Below, piece after piece: positions 9,777 through 18,687 of a stretch of 64,000 nucleotides of DNA (positions are counted from its first letter, which is position 1; every line of letters starts with the position of its first letter). The translations under genes were made by a program, and so were the position numbers. The notes under the pieces are model-generated. The model had not been told where the DNA came from. It saw only the letters and a list, made by a program, of their open reading frames with translations, and did not search any database. Origin of the DNA: Clostridium senegalense JC122 (GTDB lineage: Bacteria; Bacillota; Clostridia; Clostridiales; Clostridiaceae); the NCBI RefSeq assembly GCF_000285575.1, contig NZ_HE611050.1, forward strand, positions 1,561,201-1,625,200. The letters are read 5' to 3'.

Positions 9777-10694
9777 CTAATCTATAATGACTTCTTCTGG
9801 ATCAAACGCATCTCTTAACGCATCACCTATTATATTTAAACTTAAAGCTAATATAACTAAAATAGCTGATGGTATCATAATTGAGTATGGATAAAATAAT
9901 AACATTCCTGAATTAATTCTTATCAATCCACCTAATGTTATAAAATACACAGATGATCCTAATCCTAAAAAACTCAAAGTTGATTCCAAAAGTATTGTTG
10001 AAGGTATTTCTAAACTAATCATTATTATGCAAGTGCTTAAAACATTTCTAAAAAAATGGTTGCATAAAACTCTAGAAGTACTTGCACCTAATGCTTTAGC
10101 CGCCAAAATATATTCCTGTTCTCTAACTTTTAGCAGTTGTCCTCTAACTATAAGGGCTATATTGCCAACTCCCCACAAAACCATTGCCATTACCAATGAT
10201 ATTAAAGGGCTACCTGTTATACATATTAAAACTACTAGTATTATTATTACGTGTAAACTTGTAAGTATTTCTATTATTCTAACTATAATTTCATCTATCA
10301 ATCCACCATAAAAACTACATATACCTCCAAAAACTACACCTATAGAAACATTTAAAAAGGTTACTAAAACAGCTATAATTAATGTGTGCTTAGTAGCTAG
10401 CCATACCCCTGCATACAAATCTCTACCATCTGCACATGTTCCAAACCAATATGTAGAGTTTGGTGGGCAGTATACGTCTTTAAATGTTTCTATATATTCA
10501 AACTTTCCAAAAATAGGACAAATTATCATTGCTAATAATAGCAATATAAATAAAATAACCGCAAATATAAAAAGTTTATTTCTTAAAAGTTTTTTTCTAA
10601 CAGATGACCAAAAACTTAGTCCCCCCCTATGATATGCCTCTTGATTATCTTTACACCCTATAATTTCAAATTTTTCTTTCCTTAACTCTAACAT
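9777..10694 (-). CDS. OppC/DppC-type ABC transporter permease, orphan
   Basis: A 305-residue membrane permease of the peptide/nickel importer family. It has the N-terminal OppC domain with one membrane segment (about 41-62), then a loop with FGTCADGRDLYAGVW where DppC proteins have the FGTDxxGRD motif, five more membrane segments, and the EAA loop AAKALGASTSRVLCNHFFRN near 197-216. The C-terminus LSFLGLGS and LNIIGDALRDAFDPE is typical. No DppB, substrate-binding protein or ATPases are adjacent, which is unusual because the channel needs a partner permease. It is translationally tight with the membrane protein downstream. The ribosome site is GGAGGGGGA. Confidence 0.88.
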   Translation of the reverse strand: MLELRKEKFEIIGCKDNQEAYHRGGLSFWSSVRKKLLRNKLFIFAVILFILLLLAMIICPIFGKFEYIETFKDVYCPPNSTYWFGTCADGRDLYAGVWLATKHTLIIAVLVTFLNVSIGVVFGGICSFYGGLIDEIIVRIIEILTSLHVIIILVVLICITGSPLISLVMAMVLWGVGNIALIVRGQLLKVREQEYILAAKALGASTSRVLCNHFFRNVLSTCIIMISLEIPSTILLESTLSFLGLGSSVYFITLGGLIRINSGMLLFYPYSIMIPSAILVILALSLNIIGDALRDAFDPEEVIID

Positions 10695-10975
10695 ATTCCC
10701 CCTCCATATTAAATCAACCTAATATTTTAAATAATATCTACCCTTATATAAAAGTATATATTATTTATTTATTCACTTGTTACAAATTTATGAAAGATTT
10801 TGTATAATTTGTAAATTTAACATTTTATACTTAGTTTTTTAGTAATTTTTTAAAAATTTATTAAATATTTTAAAATTTTAAAATTAATTATGTTTTTTTA
10901 TTATTTTGTAAATTTATATCCATTTATTTGATATAATTAGTTAAATTGCTTTTAAAACAGTTAGGGGGTGTTTTT

Positions 10976-12325
10976 TTGAAAAAAGAGGAAGCTAAAGAAG
11001 TTTTGCAAATTGCTGTTCCAGCTGTTGGAGAAATGATATTGTATATGATGACAGGGGTACTAGACACTTTAATGATTGGACGATACGGCGGACAACTTTC
11101 TGTAAGCGCTGTAGGTATCTCCTGGGAGATACTTAATGTTTTTGCTAATATATTTGTAATTATGGGAATTTGTGTTGCTATAACTTCTATGGTCTCTAGA
11201 TTATATGGAGCAAAACAAATGGATACTGCTGAAGAATATGCCAGTATATGTTCTTTTATAGGAATTATTATAATCTTCTTTTGTATAACAATAATTTTTA
11301 CATTTGCAGATAAAATTTTAAAATTAGCTGGTTGTACTCCTGAAGTCTTATTAATTTCTAAAAGATTTATTAGAATTGTTTGTATAGGAATGTTTTTTAA
11401 TATGACAACAAGTTTGTTATCTTCAATACAACGTTCTTATGGTAATACTAAAATTCCACTAATAGGTTCTTTAATTTTAATAATTGTAAATTTAACCTTA
11501 GACTATTCTTTAATATTTGGTAAATTTGGGTTTCCTGAATTAGGTATTGATGGTGCTGCTATTGCAACAGTTATAGCTCAAATATGCAGTTTTTTATTTG
11601 CATTATATTATATATTAACTAAATCTAAAATTAAAATTAAATTACATTACATTAAAGATATAACTTTTAATAAACTTAAGCATATTTTTAAATTATCTAT
11701 CCCAGCTTCATTACAAGAAGGTGCCTTTAGTATTAGTCGACTTCTTACTACTTTTATGATAATGAGGCTAGGAACACTTTCATTTTCCGCCAATACCATA
11801 ACTGAAAGTTTAGAGTCTCTTTCTTATATGCCTGGATGGGGTTTTGCTGTTGCTTGTACGTCTATGGTTGGAAATAAATTTGGAGAAAAAGACTATAAAG
11901 GTGCTAAAAGATGTGCAAATAACTGTGCAATTCTTGGGCTTATAGTTATGTTATGTGTTGCATCACTATTTATATTAATACCTGGGTTATTAATAAAACT
12001 TTTTATAGGCTCTACAGAAATTGATGTTATTAAACTTGGTACTAAATGTCTAATGATTGCATCACTACAACAACCTACTATGGCATTTTCTATGATTTAC
12101 GGTGGAGCTTTAAAAGGTATAGGAAATACAACTACACCTTTTAAAATATCTTTATTTACCGGTTGGTGTATAAGACTACCTTTAACATTTTATTTTATAT
12201 TTATAAAGAAATTATCAGTAACTTATTTTTGGTCTATATGTGTTATACAGTGGTTTGTAGATGCAGTTTTAATATACATTGCTTATAGGAAAAACTTTAG
12301 TACTTTCTGCAAAAACAAAGCATAA
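10976..12325 (+). CDS. MATE family efflux transporter
   Basis: A 449-residue multidrug and toxin extrusion protein with about twelve membrane segments in two homologous halves. Such carriers export drugs or metabolites by sodium or proton antiport. The TTG at 10976 is preferred over the TTG at 10946 because GGGGGTG ends six bases ahead and the protein then begins KKEEAKEVLQIAVPAVGEM, the usual family start. Conserved MATE blocks include TGVLDTLMIGRYGG near the N-terminus and the repeat-half counterpart SIPASLQEGAFSISR. It is a single gene with its own promoter (TATAAT near 10932) and terminator. The substrate is unknown. Confidence 0.9.
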   Translation: MKKEEAKEVLQIAVPAVGEMILYMMTGVLDTLMIGRYGGQLSVSAVGISWEILNVFANIFVIMGICVAITSMVSRLYGAKQMDTAEEYASICSFIGIIIIFFCITIIFTFADKILKLAGCTPEVLLISKRFIRIVCIGMFFNMTTSLLSSIQRSYGNTKIPLIGSLILIIVNLTLDYSLIFGKFGFPELGIDGAAIATVIAQICSFLFALYYILTKSKIKIKLHYIKDITFNKLKHIFKLSIPASLQEGAFSISRLLTTFMIMRLGTLSFSANTITESLESLSYMPGWGFAVACTSMVGNKFGEKDYKGAKRCANNCAILGLIVMLCVASLFILIPGLLIKLFIGSTEIDVIKLGTKCLMIASLQQPTMAFSMIYGGALKGIGNTTTPFKISLFTGWCIRLPLTFYFIFIKKLSVTYFWSICVIQWFVDAVLIYIAYRKNFSTFCKNKA

Positions 12326-12342
12326 GTTTAAAATTTTTTTAT

Positions 12343-12374
12343 ATTTAAGGGCTATAGTATAGGCCCTTTTTTAT
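12343..12374. terminator. bidirectional terminator
   Basis: AAGGGC...GCCCTT hairpin with T-run on the plus strand, placed between the convergent MATE and spmB genes. Confidence 0.8.
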
Positions 12375-12381
12375 TTAAATT

Positions 12382-12903
12382 CTATATTAATATTCTAGCT
12401 ACATTTACTGCAATAAGTACTGCACACATATCCACAAGTAATGCAACCCATAATGTATGTCTTATTTTTTTTATTTGTACTGCTCCAAAATATACTGCTA
12501 ATGTATAAAATATAGTCTCTGTAGATCCCATTATAATAGATGCACATATACCTATAAAATTATCTGCTCCATGTTGATTTATGATATCAGTAAAAATCCC
12601 TATAGCTCCACTTCCTGATAGTGGTTTCATAAGAACTAATGGTACCACTTCTGCCGGTACTCCAACTTTATCTACACCTGGTTTTATAATTGAAATTAAA
12701 AAATCCATTGCACCAGATGCTCTAAACACATTTATGGCAATAAGCATAGCTAATAAATAAGGAAATATTCTAAGACATATGTTCAATCCTTCCTTTGCTC
12801 CTTCTATAAAACATTCATAAACTTTAACACCTTTAATCATTCCATAAGTTACTATTAATATTATTATTATAGGAATGATTGCTTTAATAATATAATCAAA
12901 CAT
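12382..12903 (-). CDS. spmB: spore maturation protein B
   Basis: A 173-residue membrane protein with four or five hydrophobic segments and the conserved LMKPLSGSGAIGIFTDII block near residues 91-108. SpmA and SpmB are needed for proper dehydration of the spore core in Bacillus and Clostridium. The gene follows spmA by 17 bases and is clearly in the same operon. The family contains a nucleoside-recognition (gate) domain. It marks the host as an endospore former. Confidence 0.95.
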   Translation of the reverse strand: MFDYIIKAIIPIIIILIVTYGMIKGVKVYECFIEGAKEGLNICLRIFPYLLAMLIAINVFRASGAMDFLISIIKPGVDKVGVPAEVVPLVLMKPLSGSGAIGIFTDIINQHGADNFIGICASIIMGSTETIFYTLAVYFGAVQIKKIRHTLWVALLVDMCAVLIAVNVARILI

Positions 12904-12920
12904 AAAATTTCTCCTTTAAA

Positions 12921-13496
12921 CTAAAAATATTTTTGTAATAGCTTGCAAAGTATAACCCCTATTACAGATGCAGAAAATGTTGTGATTATTGCAGGTATTA
13001 TTATTGCACCAGGATTCGATGAGCCTGCTGCTGCTCTTATAGATATTACAGTGGTAGGAACTAATTGTATGCATGCAGCATTTAAGATTAAAAATAAAAT
13101 CATGTCATTGCTTGCTGTTCCCTTTTCCTTATTTAACTTGTCCATTTCTTCCATAGCTTTTATTCCAAAAGGAGTTGCTGCATTTCCAAGTCCAAACATA
13201 TTAGCTGTTATATTCATAACTATTGCACCCATAGCTTTTTCGTCCTTTGACGCTTCTTTAAATATTCTTTTTAATATAGGTGTAAGTATTTTAGCAAGTT
13301 TATTTGTAAGGCCACTTTTATCTGCAATTTTCATTATTCCACACCAAAGACACATCATTCCTACAAGTCCTATCACTAAGTCTACTGTGGAGCTGGTAGT
13401 TGAAATGATTGCCTTTGATATTATTTCTCCATCACCACTTGCCAATCCAAAAATAATTCCTATAGCTAAAATTACAAACCATATTACATTTATCAA
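12921..13496 (-). CDS. spmA: spore maturation protein A
   Basis: A 191-residue membrane protein, partner of SpmB. Conserved features are GLVGMMCLWCGIMKIADKSG near residues 43-62 and NMFGLGNAATPFGIKAMEEM near 98-117, the gate-domain signature. The start lies behind AAAGGGGAATTT. It is the first gene of the spmAB operon, preceded by a 300-base AT-rich intergenic stretch. In Bacillus mutants of either gene make spores of reduced heat resistance. Confidence 0.95.
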   Translation of the reverse strand: MINVIWFVILAIGIIFGLASGDGEIISKAIISTTSSTVDLVIGLVGMMCLWCGIMKIADKSGLTNKLAKILTPILKRIFKEASKDEKAMGAIVMNITANMFGLGNAATPFGIKAMEEMDKLNKEKGTASNDMILFLILNAACIQLVPTTVISIRAAAGSSNPGAIIIPAIITTFSASVIGVILCKLLQKYF

Positions 13497-13796
13497 TATA
13501 AAATTCCCCTTTCTTTTCTTGATTTTACATAATAAACTACTAACTTAATTATTTTTAAAGATTATAATTCATATTTTTCGCTAATAATAAAAAAATCATA
13601 GTAAATATATATGTCTAATTTTTATTTAAATTCATTATTTTCTCTTTCTATACAAAAATTTTTAAGTTCTTTTACCTTGAAATTGTATTTTTAAGATGCT
13701 AACATTTTATTATAAGAGTAAACGCTATTTTAGATTATTGAATAAATCTAAATGGGAGCTTGTTTCCCTATATGACTTTTTTAAAGGAGATTTTTT
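13497..13796. other. intergenic region, spmA promoter side
   Basis: AT-rich stretch between the divergent spmA and the small coiled-coil gene. A TAAAGGAGATTTTTT ribosome site closes it on the plus side. I see no repeats or RNA genes. Confidence 0.5.
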
Positions 13797-13982
13797 ATGA
13801 AAGAAAATAAATTACAATTAGCTCAACAAGATATTGACGAAGCTCTAAATACTATTGAAAAATTAGAAAAAAGTATTAAAACAAGTAATATTTCTCAGGA
13901 TTTTGTAAAAAAAAATTTTTTAGAATTAAATAAAAAACTTCAAGATATTGAAGTGTTATTAAAAGAAGAAGGTATTTTATAA
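13797..13982 (+). CDS. small coiled-coil protein
   Basis: A 61-residue hydrophilic, strongly helical protein with a heptad-like spacing of Leu and Ile (ALNTIEKLEKSI, LNKKLQDIEVLLKE). The start is supported by AAAGGAGATT eight bases ahead, and a terminator follows at 14036, so it is a genuine single-gene unit. There is no recognisable family. No Cys or membrane segment is present. The function is unknown. Confidence 0.8.
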   Translation: MKENKLQLAQQDIDEALNTIEKLEKSIKTSNISQDFVKKNFLELNKKLQDIEVLLKEEGIL

Positions 13983-14035
13983 TTTATTAATGTATAAATT
14001 ATTTATGAATACTATTAGGAATAATTTTTAATATA

Positions 14036-14072
14036 TAAAAAGAGACTAAATTAATTTAGCCTCTTTTTATAT
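14036..14072. terminator. bidirectional terminator
   Basis: AAAAAGAGACTAAAT/ATTTAGCCTCTTTTT hairpin between convergent genes. Confidence 0.8.
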
Positions 14073-14076
14073 AAAT

Positions 14077-14436
14077 CTAAATTTTATTCAAATAGTTTTG
14101 AAACATATTTCCACTTCTCAGCCCTAAAATTATAGCTATATGTATAAATTGTATAGTTGCAATGCCAGCTAATATCCCTGTTAAAAATCTTCTTATATTA
14201 TTGCTATTCCAATAACCATATAATTGACCTATTCCATCTATTGATATAGGTATCATAAATATAACTAATAAGAAAAAATTTATTTTCTTAGTTAATATGC
14301 TATATATTATTCCTATAAAATATCCTACTAATATCCCTGTACATCTAGCACATATAGGGAATTGTTTGTTTTTCAAAAAAAATGATCGCTCCGGCATTCT
14401 GTGACAAAAAAACATATATTTTAATATTTTTTCCAT
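14077..14436 (-). CDS. DUF2085 membrane protein
   Basis: A 119-residue protein with about three membrane segments. The N-terminal block CHRMPERSFFLKNKQFPICARCTG (split here: CHRMPERS, then CARCTG) is the hallmark of the DUF2085 family and may bind a metal through its Cys and His. The function of the family is unknown. The gene starts nine bases after the end of the zinc-ribbon membrane protein gene, so the two form a small operon. Length is normal for the family. Confidence 0.85.
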   Translation of the reverse strand: MEKILKYMFFCHRMPERSFFLKNKQFPICARCTGILVGYFIGIIYSILTKKINFFLLVIFMIPISIDGIGQLYGYWNSNNIRRFLTGILAGIATIQFIHIAIILGLRSGNMFQNYLNKI

Positions 14437-14445
14437 AAAATCACT

Positions 14446-14727
14446 TTAAATAGTAAAACTTAAGATAAAGCAAACTAAATAAATTGTAACCCATACTATA
14501 ATACCAGCTAACATCCAATTACAAACTAGTTTAGATGATTTAGGTTTATCATCCTTCCACAAAAAATATAAAATTAATCCAACTATAGGAAAACAGCATG
14601 ATACAATACCCGCTAAATGTGATGGATTATCTACACTCCGCGGTCTACTCGGTGCTACTCTAACACCACAATGAATGCATATTTCAGCATTATTATTAAT
14701 TTGTTTTCCGCAATTTTTGCAAAACAT
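14446..14727 (-). CDS. zinc-ribbon membrane protein
   Basis: A 93-residue protein. Residues 1-20 form a zinc ribbon (CKNCGKQI...CIHCG). Two membrane segments follow, with a short charged loop (WKDDKPKSSK) between them. Zinc-ribbon plus two-helix proteins of this kind are common in Firmicutes and poorly understood. The gene has a clear GGGGGAT ribosome site and shares a transcript with the DUF2085 gene. Confidence 0.85.
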   Translation of the reverse strand: MFCKNCGKQINNNAEICIHCGVRVAPSRPRSVDNPSHLAGIVSCCFPIVGLILYFLWKDDKPKSSKLVCNWMLAGIIVWVTIYLVCFILSFTI

Positions 14728-14879
14728 ATTTATCCCCCTTATAAGCCATACATTTTTTTAAAAGTATGCTTTTAAATTAATATTTTGTAAAATTAAGTCA
14801 ACAAAATTATACTTTTTTTTGCACTTTTAGTCAAATATTTTATATTTTTGTATTTTTATGAAAAACTGTTTTTTATAAC

Positions 14880-15617
14880 CTAATACTCAACATTTCTCAA
14901 AAATAATCCTTTTGATTGTGCAATTGGACCTGCATCTTGTCTTTTTTTCATATTTAATATTTTTTCAACATCATTATGTTTTAAATTTCCTTTTCCAACT
15001 TCTAGAAGCGTTCCTACAATTATTCTTACCATATGCCATAAGAACCCATCACCATTCATTTCTATTTCTATATAATCATTATCTTTTTTAATATTTATAT
15101 AGTTAATAGTTTTAACTGTAGATTTCTTTTTTGATTTTAAAGTTGTAAAACTTTGAAAATCATGAGTACCTATTAACACTTCACTAGCCTTTTTCATTGC
15201 ATCTAAATCTAACTTTTCATCTATATGATAGATATATTTTCTATCAAAAACATTTCTAAACTTACCATTATTTATTTTATAAACATAAGTCTTAGATTTT
15301 GCATTGTATCTAGAATGAAATCTTTCACCTACTTCTTTTATATCTTTAACAACTATATCTTCTGGTAAAAACTCATAAAGATAATCACTCATCATTTCTT
15401 CACTTAACATGCAATCTGTATAAAAATTAGCTGTATAGTTTTCTGCATGAACACCTGCATCGGTTCTTCCACAACCTACAACCTGAACGTTATGTCCACA
15501 TAACTTAGTTAACACGTTTTCTATCTTTCCTTGAATTGTATTCTCATTATCTTGAAGTCTTTGCCATCCTTTATATCTGCTACCATCATATTCTATTGTA
15601 ATTTTAAAATTTTTCAT
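14880..15617 (-). CDS. truA: tRNA pseudouridine(38-40) synthase TruA
   Basis: A 245-residue enzyme that isomerises uridines 38-40 of the tRNA anticodon arm. The catalytic Asp is in GCGRTDAGVHA (about residues 48-58). The N-terminal YDGSRYKGWQ motif and the C-terminal GDGFLWHMVRIIVGTL block are typical. The start follows TTAGGAGAAGC. In many Firmicutes truA follows the ECF transporter genes; here it stands alone with a degenerate region upstream. Confidence 0.97.
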   Translation of the reverse strand: MKNFKITIEYDGSRYKGWQRLQDNENTIQGKIENVLTKLCGHNVQVVGCGRTDAGVHAENYTANFYTDCMLSEEMMSDYLYEFLPEDIVVKDIKEVGERFHSRYNAKSKTYVYKINNGKFRNVFDRKYIYHIDEKLDLDAMKKASEVLIGTHDFQSFTTLKSKKKSTVKTINYINIKKDNDYIEIEMNGDGFLWHMVRIIVGTLLEVGKGNLKHNDVEKILNMKKRQDAGPIAQSKGLFLRNVEY

Positions 15618-15778
15618 AATTGCTTCTCCTAACTTTCATATCTTTCTTTTAAACTAAAAGTAGTATAACACATTTAGTTGTACACATATACACTTTAACT
15701 TTTCATCCTAATATGAATTCCTACCCTTAATTAAGAAAAATATTTTTTAATCTTTCATTCACTTAGCTAATAATATGT

Positions 15779-16900
15779 TTATGATTTTTTACTATATTTT
15801 TCACTATATTTTACCTGTACATCTATATAAGGATGCTTTTTCATAAACTGATTAATTACAGAATAACAGCTTGGACATGGTTCCCACTTACTATATAAAG
15901 TAAGATTACCTTCATTCTCTAATTCTTTTTCTTCTATTTGTTTATGTATCTCTTCAAGTATCTTTTTTTCACTATCATTAACTCTATCATATCCTATTCC
16001 TATTTCACCTAATTTATTAACTTTACTGCTTTTAAAAATTGCTTTTTCTAGTGGTGGTGCACTGCAATAATTTGTTATCTCGTTACTTCCACTAATTGCT
16101 TTAAATTCTTTGCCATTATATGTAGCTACTGCTATATTGATAGAATCCTGTAGAGTTTTACTTTGGTTTATTTTAGATGTTGTCTTTTCTTTTTCATCAA
16201 CCTTAATATATTTATTTATATTTTTTATTAGTCGTTCTATTCTTGGTATGTTATTAGTTAAATATTCATGGTACTCTACAGTTCCTTTTTTTGCTTTAAT
16301 ATACTCACAATTTATTTTTCAGGCATTTCTATAGATATTGTTTTAATTTTAGTTTTAGCATTATATTTTTCTTTCACATTTTCTTTTTTAATGAGTATCA
16401 TCTTTTTTAGTAGTTCAATATCCTTTGCGTATAGATATTCTTTGTCTAATTCTTTTTCTAATTTTTCTAATTTAATTTTTCTTTTTCACTTATCAATCCA
16501 GATATCTTATTTGATATTTTTTTATTATATTCATCATATTACCAACATTATCTTGAATACTAGGTTCTCTTTCATATTCAATTCTATCTATGTTTATCTT
16601 TTTTATTGTACTTATCTTTTTATACAATTTATTATGTTGATTTTCAAATAATATCATTTTGTTTATATAGTCAATTAAATCCTTAATATCATCTACTCTA
16701 TAGGTGATCTCCTCTTCACTAATACATGTATACAAATTCTCTATTAAACTATTATCAACTTCAAAAATTTTTGCAACTTCTACTTTAAATCTTTCTTCAT
16801 CAAATTCATTTATTTTATATCCTTCTTTTTTTAATGCGTCTTTAAACTCATTTAAATTACTAATGTCTATTCGTTGTTTTTTTATCTTCTTTGATATCAT
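15779..16900 (-). pseudogene. frameshifted deaminase-toxin-like gene
   Basis: The 5' part (16900-16493) reads a 135-residue helical segment. Downstream, in other frames, the coding signal continues: a coiled-coil stretch (about 16480-16325), then from about 16320 to the TAA at 15781-15779 an intact deaminase domain. That domain has the DxE motif NDSEKKILEE and the zinc motif WEPCPSCYSVINQF, which fit the toxin deaminase family typified by BURPS668_1122. All three breaks are repaired by adding one A: in the A7 run at 16523-16517, near 16480 and near 16315. The ribosome site for the first ATG is poor, so the 5' end may also be damaged. No immunity gene is evident. As written it cannot make the full protein. 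Confidence 0.75.
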
Positions 16901-17186
16901 ATTTCTTGTATTGAATTCACCCCATTATTTTAATTATATGTAAAGTATTTTAATTACTTAATTTAAACTCAAAGAAAAAAGTACTATATCCAGCAAGATT
17001 AGCACTTTCTCTAATACTAATAGTTTTTGCTATATGTAAATCTAATTAAATAGCTATAATGTTCTAAATTTTAGCTTTATTTTAAATTACTAAACCTATG
17101 TTACTTATATCATATCAAATTTTTATAAAAAATAAATATTTTTTAATTTATGCTTTACTTTGTAATTTTATAATCAATTAATTTTT

Positions 17187-17396
17187 GTGAATTTTTCTAA
17201 TTTGTATTCAAACTTCAAATTTCGAGTTATCAGTATCTTAATTTAAACATACTTCAACCTTTAGTCCATCTGCATACTCATAACCTAATGTTGATAACCA
17301 CTCTATAATCATAAAACCCTCTCCATGGAAAACTGCCAAGGTATATGCTAGTATTATAAATTCAATATTACTTTTTATCTGTTTAAACAATTATAT
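17187..17396 (-). pseudogene. relic of a GyrI-like (AraC effector-binding) domain
   Basis: This stretch aligns closely at the nucleotide level with the 3' part of the broken AraC/GyrI gene at 18688-19014. It shares TTTTTCTAATT and CATACTCATAACCTAATGTTG-type segments (the latter differs at a few bases). It has lost about 40 bases in the middle and carries in-frame stops. It is therefore a degenerate second copy of the same domain, about 1.5 kb away in the same orientation. Confidence 0.75.
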
Positions 17397-17527
17397 AATA
17401 TTTCCAAACATTCACTGTCTACTTATTATTAACTATAAATTTTTATATTTAACTCTATATTTACATTTTAGCAACTTATTTAATAACACATATTTATAAT
17501 AGTATATTTTTACTTTACTATAATATA

Positions 17528-17556
17528 TTGACATTAAATCTACCTTACTATACAAT
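17528..17556 (+). promoter_or_regulatory. promoter of the padR operon
   Basis: TTGACA at 17528-17533 and TACAAT at 17551-17556 with a 17-base spacer, an excellent vegetative promoter. Confidence 0.8.
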
Positions 17557-17582
17557 ATAGCTAACTACTTTATAGTACAAGG
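17543..17582. promoter_or_regulatory. inverted repeat, candidate PadR operator
   Basis: CCTTACTATA (17543-17552) and TATAGTACAAGG (17571-17582) form an imperfect dyad that overlaps the -10 box. This is a good position for PadR autorepression. The assignment is inference. Confidence 0.55.
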
Positions 17583-17605
17583 TAGTGGAAAGAAGGTGCT
17601 TCATT

Positions 17606-17947
17606 TTGAATGATAAATCTCAATTAATGCGTGGAACAATAGAAGGATGTATTTTAAAAATAATTAATATAAAAACAACTTATGGTTATGAAATTGTAGA
17701 GCAACTTGAACAATATGGTTTTACAGAAATAAAAGAAGGAACTATTTATCCTCTCCTTCTAAGGCTTGAAAAAAAGAATTTAATTACTTCCGAGTTTCGC
17801 CCTTCACCTTTAGGGCCTTCTAGAAAATATTATTCTTTAACTAAAGAAGGATATTTAACTTTAAATTATTTTATTAAAAATTGGAATGAAATTTCTCATT
17901 CTGTAAACACAATATTATCTATAGGAGGACAAATTAATGAAAAATGA
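17606..17947 (+). CDS. PadR family transcriptional regulator
   Basis: A 113-residue winged-helix repressor of the short PadR type. The core reads MRGTIEGCILKIINIKTTYGYEI, then EGTIYPLLLRLEKKNLI, the classic PadR wing pattern, and ends with a short dimer helix. The TTG at 17606 is taken as start because AGAAGG lies nine bases ahead; a GTG at 17585 overlaps that site. The stop overlaps the next gene by 11 bases, so the two are translationally coupled. This is the usual layout for a PadR regulator controlling its own membrane-protein partner. Confidence 0.88.
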   Translation: MNDKSQLMRGTIEGCILKIINIKTTYGYEIVEQLEQYGFTEIKEGTIYPLLLRLEKKNLITSEFRPSPLGPSRKYYSLTKEGYLTLNYFIKNWNEISHSVNTILSIGGQINEK

Positions 17948-18599
17948 ATTAAATAAATTAAAATTTCAAAATGAAATCAATACCGAAAATTTAAATGAAA
18001 TAAATCAAAAAACCTTGACTCACATTTTATGTTACTTTAAAACATTTAAAATTGGAGCTTTTGACAGAGAAGTTATTAGAAAAGATTTAATTGGAATGGC
18101 TATAGAAGCAGAAAATCGAAATGAAACCTTATCCAATATAATTGGTAATGATGAGAAATCCTGGTGCGATTCTATCCTTGATAGTTATGGAAAAGTTTCT
18201 TTTAAAGAATTAATACTTTCAATAATAAATCAGATTTCTCCCTGTTGGATTATATGGGGAATCATTTTTTTCAACATAACACCAGAAAAAGTGCCTGTTG
18301 ATACAACTTGGTTACTAGTATCTATAGGCTATAGTGTATTAATGACTATTTATAATATCTTTATATTGCCTAAATTCTCATTTGATCCTTTAATCAAACA
18401 GTATACAATTGAAATTTCACTGTTCATTGTAATATCTTTATTGATGATTTTTATATTAACTTTCTTTGATAGAGTTGTGTTATTTGTAATTCCAAATTAT
18501 ATAATGCATTTATTATCTGTTACAATATGGTTTATTTCTTCACTTTTATACAACAATTTACTTCACAAACAATCACTAAAAATAAATTGGATGGAATAA
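17937..18599 (+). CDS. membrane protein, PadR partner
   Basis: A 220-residue protein. Residues 1-90 are a soluble helical part (a DUF1700-like or PadR-linked helical bundle is possible but not shown). Residues 95-212 hold four or five membrane segments. The start follows ATAGGAGGAC. It overlaps padR by 11 bases and ends before a terminator. Similar pairs are thought to sense or adjust the cell envelope, but no specific role can be read from the sequence. The family is not recognised. Confidence 0.8.
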   Translation: MKNELNKLKFQNEINTENLNEINQKTLTHILCYFKTFKIGAFDREVIRKDLIGMAIEAENRNETLSNIIGNDEKSWCDSILDSYGKVSFKELILSIINQISPCWIIWGIIFFNITPEKVPVDTTWLLVSIGYSVLMTIYNIFILPKFSFDPLIKQYTIEISLFIVISLLMIFILTFFDRVVLFVIPNYIMHLLSVTIWFISSLLYNNLLHKQSLKINWME

Positions 18600-18609
18600 A
18601 ATAGATAAA

Positions 18610-18634
18610 TAAAGGCACAAAGTTTGTGCCTTAT
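18610..18634 (+). terminator. terminator of the padR operon
   Basis: AAGGCACAA-AGT-TTGTGCCTT hairpin followed by an AT-rich tail. Confidence 0.75.
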
Positions 18635-18687
18635 TAATTTAACACAACTAATTTATAAAATTATGATAAATTATTATCAAATAACTT

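Noticed and set aside
12943..13548. 201-codon plus-strand open frame
   Set aside because: Antisense shadow of spmA; no ribosome site and the minus-strand gene is conserved.
16268..16651. 127-codon plus-strand open frame
   Set aside because: Falls opposite the deaminase pseudogene; Phe/Ser/Leu-rich composition typical of an antisense frame.
15779..16900. Programmed ribosomal frameshifting to join the deaminase fragments
   Set aside because: Three separate shifts would be needed and no slippery site with a stimulatory structure is evident.
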